24,796 nucleotides of DNA from Chrysomallon squamiferum (Eukaryota > Mollusca > Gastropoda > Neomphalida > Peltospiridae). The translations under genes and the position numbers were made by a program. Shown here one piece after another: positions 1-7,500 of this stretch. The notes below the pieces were generated by a model. That model had not been told where the DNA came from, did not search any database, and saw only the letters and a program-made list of their open reading frames with translations. Each line of letters opens with the position of its first letter. The first letter of the stretch is position 1. The DNA lies in the NCBI GenBank assembly GCA_012295275.1, contig CM022677.1:18647703-18672498 (forward strand), in the 5' to 3' direction.

Positions 1-53
1 TGGGGAGAGTGACCGCTCAGCATATCTACGCGAAATTGACTGGGTGAGGTCAG
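1..53 (+). CDS. TNF-superfamily ligand, exon 3 (3' part, cut by the window start)
   Basis: The first 28 bases are identical to the last 28 of the window, where the same exon begins behind a clear acceptor (TTTTTTTAG, ending at 24749). Reading from base 2 gives GESDRSAYLREIDWVRS. The SAYL stretch fits the first beta-strand of TNF homology domains, which is usually of the form AHL. I place the exon end at base 53 because CAG|GTGAGG at 53/54 is a near-perfect donor. It also leaves one base (phase 1), which matches the terminal exon at 399, where two bases precede the first full codon. Alternative donors at 43/44 and 48/49 give phases that do not fit. No promoter or 5' exons for this copy lie to the left within the window. 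Exon identity and phase are seen directly; assignment to the TNF domain is by family knowledge. Confidence 0.75.
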
Positions 54-165
54 GTGAGGTCAAAGTTCGTTAAACGTTAAAGAATAATGAATTATTAAAG
101 TATTAAAAATCATTTTTAAATAACATATGTCTTCATTATGTTACTATATTAGCTATTTATTGTAA

Positions 166-208
<43 letters not shown>

Positions 209-361
209 GTAATAATAATAATAATAATTATTATTATTATTATTAGTCTAATTATTAGTCTGTTTCTAGCTTTAATGTGGATTTGTAGCTGTGTATAAAA
301 GATAGAGAGAAAACAGAGTTTCCTAAACAATTATGATTATTATTGTTATTATTATTATTAC

Positions 362-394
<33 letters not shown>

Positions 395-398
395 GCAG
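54..398 (+). other. TNF ligand intron 3, microsatellite-bearing
   Basis: The donor is CAG|GTGAGG and the acceptor is TTATTATTATGCAG|AA. The intron carries an (AAT)n tract at 165-227 that flips directly into (TTA)n up to 244, and an (ATT)n tract at 340-393 that serves as the polypyrimidine-poor acceptor region. No other genes are visible in it. The direction of the flanking reading frames supports its being an intron rather than intergenic DNA. Confidence 0.65.
165..246. repeat. (AAT)n/(ATT)n inverted microsatellite
   Basis: An AAT tract of about 20 units, with one GT interruption, turns into TTA units. About 36 bases around 210-246 form a perfect palindrome. It lies inside TNF intron 3, so the transcript could fold into a long AU hairpin. 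Confidence 0.85.
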
Positions 399-787
399 AA
401 GGACAGAATATACTCCATTGGAAACAAGACTCTTCGTTCATTGGGAAGAAGATGATGTACAAAGATGGCCGCATTCAAGTAAAAACGCCTGGCACGTGTT
501 TTATTTACGCTCATCTTGTTTTCGTGAACAACCAAACACAAGACGACGTCACTTCTGTTCATTCCATCTGGCTTAGAAATGGCGGGAAACACGAAGAGAA
601 ATTACTCGAGTTTTTCCAGTCTCAGTATCGTGTGACGTCATCAGGGACAGCAGGGTTTACTCCCACTTACCAAGGCGCGTTGTTTGAACTGAAAGCAGAC
701 GACAGTATTGAACTGCGCGTGCAGAACGTCAAAAATCTTGAAAAGGAGAACAACAAACACGACTTTGGAATTTATTGTTTTCAGTAA
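399..787 (+). CDS. TNF-superfamily ligand, terminal exon (TNF homology domain)
   Basis: This exon encodes most of a TNF homology domain: the receptor-binding, trimer-forming beta-sandwich of a secreted or type II membrane cytokine. After acceptor TTATGCAG the frame runs GQNILHWKQDSSF..., then CFIYAHLVF (family pattern YYIYSQVYF). About 60 residues later come GALFELKADDSIELRV (pattern G-FQL-GD-L-V-V) and, at the end, HDFGIYCFQ (pattern FGAFKL) followed by TAA at 785-787. One hundred and twenty-eight full codons follow the split first codon. An internal ATG at 452 is not the start, because the homology extends upstream of it to the acceptor. A single exon for the body of the domain is usual in this family. 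Which TNF subfamily it belongs to cannot be told from sequence alone. No frameshift or stop interrupts it. Confidence 0.88.
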
Positions 788-1007
788 TTTTCTATAACTA
801 AGAAGTGGAGATGTCGTGACTTAGTAAAAGAAAATGATTAACACGAAACCCAAACTTACACATCACAGACATAACTTTTACTAACAAAAGTTTGATGAGA
901 ATCAGTTTTGTGAATTTAATATTATTACTGCTACTACTACAACTTCTACTGCTACTACTGTATCTTTTGTATATTTTTTATCTTATTTTATTTCTTGTAT
1001 ATTTTTC

Positions 1008-1068
1008 TATCATAATAATAATAATGATGATGATGATGATGATAATAATAATAATCATAATAATAATA
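1008..1068 (+). repeat. (ATA)n/(ATG)n microsatellite in the TNF 3' UTR
   Basis: Imperfect triplet tract of ATA, ATG and ATA blocks. It accounts for a hydrophobic Ile/Met-run frame of about 100 codons here that is not a gene. Confidence 0.8.
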
Positions 1069-1475
1069 TTGCTGTTCCTTTTGCTCATAATGGTCATTGA
1101 GATGGTGACAACGAATCTTCTGTTTAATTATGTGACCTTATCAAGTACAGGAAGTTCATGTACAAAGTCTTTTAGAACAGCAGTGTCAAAGTAGTGAACT
1201 GCAGGAGGTCAAGAGTTTGTGAAACTGAAGCAGTTTATGTAATCGACTTCTCAGCTCTAATTGTCATGTATATTAACAGATGTATTGTGTTTTTGATTAT
1301 ATCTTTGTTGAATATATTTCTTTCCAGTTATTTTTGTTTTATCTAACCATCAGGTGTTTTCTATTGGTTTGATTTGTTTAGTTTTTACAACTGTGATTTG
1401 TTTTGTGAATCTGATCAGTTTTCCAGAGTTACCATGTTGTAAATGTTAACATTGCTCTATCAGGAATTAACTAAT

Positions 1476-1481
1476 ATTAAA
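1476..1481 (+). terminator. poly(A) signal ATTAAA
   Basis: ATTAAA is the commonest variant of the AATAAA cleavage signal. A T/GT-rich stretch (CGTCTTGTTTGTTTATTCC) follows about 20 bases downstream, as expected of a downstream element. It lies about 690 bases past the TNF stop codon. Confidence 0.45.
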
Positions 1482-1500
1482 CTTCTTTAATTTGAAATAT

Positions 1501-1944
1501 CGTCTTGTTTGTTTATTCCTTAGACACGTGATTTCATGTAGTGAGTAACAAGTGGGTTACGTAGGTATATATATATATATTTGTATGTATGTATGTGTGT
1601 ATGCATGAATCTATGTATGTGTGTATATATCTATGTAGGAATGTATTATGTATATATTGAAGTAGATAACCATTATTTTGGAGAATAGATGTTAATCTGA
1701 GATCAGACTGAACAAAGGAAACTGTGGATATTAAAACATCGTCTTGTTATAGCGGGGTATCTGGTGTCAACACTGTGTGTAATTGCAAGCAGACGTAACA
1801 CAGCAGTGATGTTATCAACTGATTGTGACGTCAACGTCCTGCTAAGCAGAACGTGATTTCATATACTTGCATATTCAAATACTTACACACAAAATGTTTC
1901 AGAAAGCACTTCACCGCAAGCTGACAAGTAGGAAGCCGTGTCCC
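1501..1944. other. Intergenic DNA with no gene seen
   Basis: AT-rich spacer holding a (TA)n tract at about 1567-1580, an imperfect TATG-type tract up to 1650, and a perfect CRE palindrome TGACGTCA at 1826-1833. No coding homology was recognised. Confidence 0.6.
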
Positions 1945-1977
1945 GGGTACACGTGGGGTACACGTGGGGTACACGTG
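1945..1977. promoter_or_regulatory. Three phased E-boxes (tandem 11-bp repeat)
   Basis: The unit GGGTACACGTG occurs three times head to tail. It places perfect CACGTG palindromes at 1950-1955, 1961-1966 and 1972-1977. CACGTG is the core site of bHLH-zip and bHLH-PAS factors (USF, MYC/MAX and CLOCK families). Spacing of 11 bp is close to one helical turn. No transcription unit is proven nearby; a TNF 5' relic begins about 180 bp downstream. Confidence 0.4.
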
Positions 1978-2013
1978 ACGGATTAGAACACCTCACCGCT
2001 TACCTAATCTAGA

Positions 2014-2033
2014 GACTGCCAGTTTTGGCAGTC
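2014..2033. repeat. Perfect short hairpin
   Basis: GACTGCCA, a four-base GTTT loop and TGGCAGTC form an 8-bp perfect stem. A weaker GGGT-AAAA-CCCA inverted repeat follows within 20-35 bases. No RNA family was recognised. Confidence 0.5.
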
Positions 2034-2126
2034 ATCTGTTTTTAGCTGGGTGGGTAAAACCCAACTGAAGCGAAAAAATAATAATAATAACAGGTCTTAC
2101 TTATTATTGTTTTCGAAGAAATGCAG

Positions 2127-2157
2127 AATTTTATTTATTTATTTATTTATTTATTTT
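2127..2157 (+). repeat. (ATTT)n microsatellite
   Basis: About seven ATTT units. They formally create overlapping AUUUA pentamers, but nothing shows that this lies in a 3' UTR. Confidence 0.8.
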
Positions 2158-2305
2158 TCATATAATTCCCATTTTGATGTGTCCCGAGGTTCTACTAAAT
2201 CAACAAAGATCCGCCATTTTACTCTGATATTAGAGTCGTCAGAAAACATCAAAGGAACAATCACAGTTCGCAGTTTTAATGAACTGGAACAAAAAAAATG
2301 GGTCT
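2154..2305 (+). pseudogene. TNF promoter/5' UTR relic 1
   Basis: Two parts match other places in the window. The left part (ATAATTCCCATTTTGATG... to ...ATCCGCCATTTTACTCTG) matches 19757-19828. The right part (AAAGGAACAATCACAGTTCGCAGTTTT, interrupted) matches both 20868-20935 and the DNA just upstream of the TNF start codon (23510-23600). The shared core is CAGTTCGCAGTTT or CAGTTCGTAGTTT. An ATG follows at the corresponding place, but its frame stops after four codons (ATGGGTCTTGTCTAA). I read it as the 5' end of a dead TNF gene copy. A merely shared regulatory element is the alternative. Confidence 0.5.
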
Positions 2306-2531
2306 TGTCTAACTGCCACACGTAAACAAGCAAACAGGAATATTAATACGCCAACATAAATAAAAAAGCAAACAAAAAAGAAAAAGGAAATAAATAAATA
2401 AAATAAATTAATTAATTAATTAATTAAATTTAATTTAATTTAAGAAATAAAGAAAATATGTACGCAAATGATCCATATATCTCTCTCTATCTATCTATTC
2501 ATCTATACATATATAAATGGTAAAAAAATAA

Positions 2532-2586
<55 letters not shown>

Positions 2587-3340
2587 GTAAAATAATTAAT
2601 AAGAATAATAATGATCATGATAATAATAATAATTAATAAAATTTTAAAAACTAAATAATAATTTTTAAAAACAGGAATTATAAATGGGATACAGATTTAT
2701 GAAATAAACACAAACGGACATTTAGAAAGTAAAATAAAAACATAATAATTAAAAAAAGAAAGAAAAACAAACACGTATTAAACGTTGTTACAAAAGATAA
2801 CTGCACTATTTATTCTTGATCCAGCTCTCTGAATCAAACAATTTCCCACTGAACATTAAAGTACGCCTTTCTTGGACACACAAGGGGAAAAAATATTATG
2901 TATATGAAATACAACAACCAGGAAAACAAAAGAATAACAACAACAGAAAAAAAAAACAAAAAAAAAAAACAACAACAAACAACTATAAACAAAATAAATC
3001 AATACTAGATAATCTTACGTATTTTTGATTACAAGGTCATGGTTAAGGTCATCTTCTTATCTACCCTTCCTATATATTTTTATCAATGTCTGTTGTCTCC
3101 AACAACGAAACCATGGAATTGAGTTACGTGTAGAAAGATAATGTGTATATGTATATGTATGTATGTGTGTGTATATATAACATTCTCTGAAACGAACCAG
3201 CAGAACACGCAACGAAAAAAAACAAAAAAACATCGAGCATAGCGTGATCAAAAACGAATTCAGTCGAGTGTGAAATTTAGACTGACTTATCTTGGCTTGG
3301 TATTTTTTTTTTTTTCCCCTTTGTTACATAGTTTTCGACA
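2306..3340. other. AT-rich spacer, no gene supported
   Basis: Contains TAAT tandem units at about 2410-2425, an (AAT)n tract at 2532-2584, A-rich simple sequence at 2940-3000 and a TATG-type tract at 3144-3180. A 70-codon frame at 2816-3028 has a protein-like start but ends in an Asn/Lys run from A-rich DNA, and I see no family match. Confidence 0.6.
2532..2584 (+). repeat. (AAT)n microsatellite
   Basis: Uninterrupted AAT units. Confidence 0.95.
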
Positions 3341-3350
3341 GAGAAATAGA

Positions 3351-3384
3351 CAGAGAGAGAGAGATTGTTTTCAGTAATTTTCTA

Positions 3385-3436
<52 letters not shown>

Positions 3437-3470
3437 TTAAGAGAGAGAGAGAGAGAGATGATAGCAAAGA
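3351..3470 (+). repeat. (GA)n tract with an embedded TNF-exon echo
   Basis: GA-dinucleotide DNA with CAGA interruptions. It is split at 3364-3384 by a non-GA island of 21 bases that is identical to the TNF terminal exon around its stop codon (774-794). Confidence 0.85.
3364..3384 (+). pseudogene. 21-bp relic of the TNF terminal exon end
   Basis: ATTGTTTTCAGTAATTTTCT plus one further A is identical to 774-794, which holds the last TNF codons (Cys-Phe-Gln), the TAA stop and the first UTR bases. It sits in the same orientation, about 1.1 kb downstream of the TNF 5' relic at 2154-2305. This is what a collapsed gene copy would leave. It is short, so chance is unlikely but not excluded in AT-rich DNA. 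Confidence 0.4.
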
Positions 3471-3547
3471 GATAACTTGAGTTAGAGAGAGAGTTGTACA
3501 TTTTTTCTAAATAAAGAGAGAGAGACAGACAGATAGATAATAATAGC

Positions 3548-3549
<2 letters not shown>

Positions 3550-3623
<74 letters not shown>
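3550..3623 (+). repeat. (GA)n microsatellite
   Basis: About 37 uninterrupted GA units. Confidence 0.97.
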
Positions 3624-3626
<3 letters not shown>

Positions 3627-3753
3627 GGATATAAAGAGATAAATAGAGAAATGAATTGGAGACACAGAGAGAGAGATGATAGAATGAAGGTGAGTATTGA
3701 TATGTGTATTAGATAGATTGTCCAAGAGAGACAGATAAAGAGAGAAATCACAC

Positions 3754-3755
<2 letters not shown>

Positions 3756-3812
<57 letters not shown>
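3756..3812 (+). repeat. (GA)n microsatellite
   Basis: About 28 uninterrupted GA units, ending about 50 bp before duplicated block A1. Confidence 0.97.
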
Positions 3813-3815
<3 letters not shown>

Positions 3816-3860
3816 AAGAAGACGAAGAATAAAGTTCGTGAGATTGTGCTGATGAACAAA

Positions 3861-4229
3861 CAACTAATAAAGACGAGATTAAACTCTGACGTATATTTTC
3901 AGTCTCCCTCAGCGAATGACGTAACGACATTATCATTTTCGTATATTGAAACAATGTATCACAGGTTAGCTAGGTGACGTATGACAGCGATATCTTGAAA
4001 AGTCTTGTATCGAGAGAACAATAGTTTCAATTATGTTCTTAATTACTCAGTCTGCCGGAACTTTTTGAGGTATATGGTTCTTCGAGTTACAAATACTTAG
4101 TAGGCTTTGTCCATGTACGTAGGTGTTTGTGTGAGTATGTGAGTCAACGTGCGATCTTCAAAATAGCGTGCGCATTAGGAATGTGAAATAGCTCTATTGC
4201 TGTCAGGCAGAATATCAAACAACACAACC
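3861..4229 (+). repeat. Duplicated block A1 (pair of 14239-14588)
   Basis: Aligned by eye with 14239-14588 across its whole length, at roughly nine identities in ten. Shared stretches include GACGAGATTAAACTCTGACG, TTAGCTAGGTGACGTATGAC and AGTTACAAATACTTAGTAGG. Block A1 has about 17 extra bases (near 3929-3946) that the partner lacks. No coding frame is conserved between the copies, so this looks like duplicated spacer or regulatory DNA. Confidence 0.9.
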
Positions 4230-4507
4230 AGTTCAAGACAACACTACAACGATCTAAAAGCAATTCGTAAGAAAAAAGACAAAACAAAAGAAATATATTA
4301 CTTATAATTTGTTTTGGCTGTACTTGTTTCTGTGTTTGTTATTTTGTCTTTCGTTCATTTATTCGTTCTTTGTTTCATTCACTTGATTTCATTTTTCCAG
4401 TACTAACAAATAAAAAGATAAGCTAGTACGAAAAACTATTTCTAAGCTATTTCTTGTTTCTCTCATTTTATTTCTTCAGTATCGTTGAATACTGCTTAAT
4501 TCTCTGA
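4230..4507. other. Unique DNA between block A1 and the satellite
   Basis: AT-rich, with no gene and no partner in block B. T-rich motifs such as TTCGTTCTTTGTTTCATT recur at 4597-4614 within the first satellite units, so the satellite may have grown out of this edge. Confidence 0.45.
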
Positions 4508-7500
4508 ATGTTTCTTTCTCTCTCTCTGTGTCACTCTTTTTCTGTCTCTCTCTCTGTGTCACTCTTTTCTGTCTCTCTCTGTGTCTTTCTTTTTATTCGT
4601 TCTTTGTTTCATTTTTTCTCTGTGTTTATATATTTCTTTTTCTTTTCTTTTCTTTCTCAGTGTCTTTCTTTTCTGTCTCTCTCAGTGTCTTTCTTTTTTC
4701 TCTCTCTTGTCTTTCTTCTTTCTCTCTCTTTCTCTTTTTCTCTTCTCTCTTTCTTTCTTTCTTTTTTTCTCTCTCTCTTTCTGTGTCTTTTTTTTTTTTT
4801 CTCTCAGTGTCTTTCTTTTCTCTCTCTCAGTCTTTCTTTTTCTGTCTCTTTCTTTTTTTTTCTCTCTCTCTCAGTCTTTCTTTCTCTGTCTTTCTTTTTT
4901 TCTGTCTCTCTCAGTGTCTTTCTTTTTCTGTCTCTCTCTGTGTCTTTCTTTTTCTGTCTCTCTCTGTGTCTTTCTTTTTTTTGTCTCTCTCAGTGTCTTT
5001 CTTTCTTTTCTGTGTCTTTCTTTTTCTCTGTCTTTCTTTTCTTTTCTTTTTTTTTCTCTCTCTCTCAGTGTCTTTCTTTTTTCTCTCTCTCTCAGTGTCT
5101 TTCTTTTTTCTGTCTCTTTCTTTTCTCTCTCTCTTCTTTTTTTCTGTCTCTCTCAGTGTCTTTCTTTTTGTCTTTCTTTTTCTGTCTCTCTCTGTGTCTT
5201 TCTTTTTCTGTCTCTCTCTGTCTTTCTTTTTTTCTCTCTGTGTCTGTCTTTTTTTCTCTCTCTCTCAGTGTCTTTCTTTTTCTGTCTCTCTCTGTGTCTT
5301 TTTTTTTTTTCTGTCTCTCTCTCTTGTCTTTCTTTTCTGTCTCTCTCTCTTTCTTTCTTTCTCTCTCTCTCTTTTCTTTTCTCTCTCTCTCTCTTTCTTC
5401 TCTCTCTGTCTTTCTTTTTTGTCTCTGTGTCTTTCTTTTTTCTCTCTCAGTCTCTTTCTTTTCTGTCTTTCAGTGTCTTTTTTTCTGTCTTCTCTGTCTT
5501 TCTCTTTGTCTCTCTCAGTGTCTTTCTTTTCTCTCTCTCTCAGTCTTTCTTTTTCTCTCTCTCTCAGTCTTTCTTTTTTTTTTCTTTTCTCTCTCTCTGT
5601 GTCTTTCTTTTTCTGTCTCTCTCAGTGTCTTTCTTTTTTCTGTCTCTCTCTGTGTCTTTCTTTTTTCTGTCTCTCTGTCTTTCTTTTCTTTTTCTGTCTT
5701 TCTTTTTCTGTCTCTCTCAGTGTCTTTTTTTTCTGTCTCTCTCAGTGTCTTTCTTTCTTCTCTCAGTGTCTTTCTTTTCTGTCTCTCTGTGTCTTTCTTT
5801 TTTCTGTCTCTCTCAGTCTTTCTTTTTTTCTGTCTTTCTTTTCTCTCTCTTGTCTTTCTTTTTCTGTCTCTCTCAGTGTCTTTCTTTTTCTGTCTCTCTC
5901 AGTGTCTTTCTTTTTCTGTCTCTCTCTCTCTTTCTTTTCTTTTTCTGTCTTCTCTCTCTGTCTTTTTTTTTCTCTCTCTTTCTTTTTTTCTCTCTCTTCT
6001 TTTTTTTCTCTCTCTCTGTCTCTTTTCTGTCTTTCTTTTTTTTGTCTCTCTCAGTGTCTTTCTTTTTTTTTTTCTCTCTCTTTCTTTTCTGTCTCTCTCT
6101 TTCTTTCTTTTTCTCTCTCTCTCAGTGTCTTTCTTTTTTCTTTTCTCTCTCAGTGTCTTTCTTTTTCTCTCTCTCAGTGTCTTTTCTTTTCTCTCTGTCT
6201 TTCTTTTCTGTCTCTCTGTCTTTCTTTTTGTCTCTCTCAGTGTCTTTTTTTTTTCTGTCTCTCTCAGTGTCTTTCTTTTTCTTTTTCTCTCTCAGTGTCT
6301 TTCTTTTTCTCTTTCTTTCTCTCTCAGTGTCTTTCTTTTTTGTCTCTCTCTTGTCTTTCTTTTTTGTCTCTCTCTCAGTGTCTTTCTTTTTCTGTCTCTC
6401 AGTGTCTTTCTTTTTTCTCTCTTCTGTCTTTTTTTTCTCTCTCTCTCTCTCTTTTTTTGTCTCTCTCAGTGTCTTTCTTTTTCTGTCTCTCTCAGTGTCT
6501 TTCTTTTTCTGTCTCTCTCTGTGTCTTTCTTTTTTTTGTCTCTCTCAGTGTCTTTCTTTTTGTCTCTCTCTTTCAGTCTCTTTTCTTTTTTCTCTCTCTC
6601 TCAGTGTTTTTCTTTTTGTCTCTCTCAGTGTCTTTCTTTTTCTCTTCTCTCTCAGTGTCTTTCTTTTTCTCTCTCTCTCTGTCTTTCTTTTTCTGTCTCT
6701 CTCAGTGTCTTTCTTTTTCTGTCTCTCTCTGAGTCTTTCTTTTTCTGTCTCTCTCAGTGTCTTTCTTTTTCTCTCTCTCTCAGTCTTTCTTTTTCTGTCT
6801 CTCTCAGTGTCTTTCTTTTTTTGTCTCTCTCAGTGTCTTTCTTTTTCTGTCTCTCTGTCTTTCTTTTTCTGTCTCTCTTTTTCTTTTTCTCTCTCTCTCA
6901 GTGTCTTTCTTTTTCTGTCTCTCTCAGTGTCTTTCTTTTCTCTCTCTTTCTTTTCTGTCTTTTTTTTTCTGTCTCTCTCTCGGTGTCTTTCTTTTTCTCT
7001 CTCAGTGTCTTTTTTTCTCTCTCTCAGTGTCTTTCTTTTTCTGTCTCTCTCTCTGTCTTTCTTTTCTGTTGTCTTTCTTTTTTCTGTCTCTCTCAGTCTT
7101 TTCTTTTTCTCTGTCTTTCTTTTTCTCTCTCTCAGTGTCTTTTTTTTCTTTTCTCTTTCTTTTTCTTTCTCTCTCTCTGTCTTTCTTTTTCTTTCTCTCT
7201 CTCAGTGTCTTTCTTTTTTTTTGTCTCTCTCTGTGTCTTTCTTTTTCTGTCTCTCTCTTTCTTTTTGTCTTTCTTTTTTTTCTGTCTCTCTCTGTGTCTT
7301 TCTTTTTCTGTCTCTCTCTGTGTCTTTCTTTTTTTTCTGTCTCTCTCAGTGTCTTTCTTTTCTCTCTCTCTCTCTTTCTTTTTGTCTTTCTTTTTCTCTC
7401 TCTTTGTCTTTCTTTTTTCTCTCTCAGTGTCTTTCTTTTTCTGTCTCTCTCAGTCTTTTTCTTTTTCTTTCTCTCTCTTTCTTTTCTCTCAGTGTCTTTC

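Larger units (their letters stand above)
788..1500 (+). other. TNF ligand 3' UTR (inferred)
   Basis: The region after the TNF stop codon contains no other gene. An AT-rich triplet patch lies at 1008-1068. One ATTTA pentamer occurs near 913, but there is no cluster like the AU-rich elements of vertebrate TNF mRNAs. The end is set by an ATTAAA signal at 1476-1481 followed by T/GT-rich DNA. The UTR extent is inferred, not shown by transcripts. Confidence 0.5.

Noticed and set aside
2014-2066. Bacterial-style rho-independent terminator
   Set aside because: The context is eukaryotic, and there is no gene immediately upstream on either strand.
2127-2157. AU-rich element of a cytokine mRNA (overlapping ATTTA)
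   Set aside because: It is a plain (ATTT)n microsatellite more than 600 bp past the likely TNF poly(A) site.
2816-3028. A 70-codon frame with a protein-like start
   Set aside because: It shows no family motif, ends in A-rich simple-sequence Asn/Lys runs, lacks flanking splice sites I trust and has no copy elsewhere in the window.
3482-3863. Ser-Leu repeat proteins on the minus strand, and similar ones at 12731-13237 and 21909-22343
   Set aside because: Products of (GA)n/(CT)n tracts only; two frames are open at once in each case.
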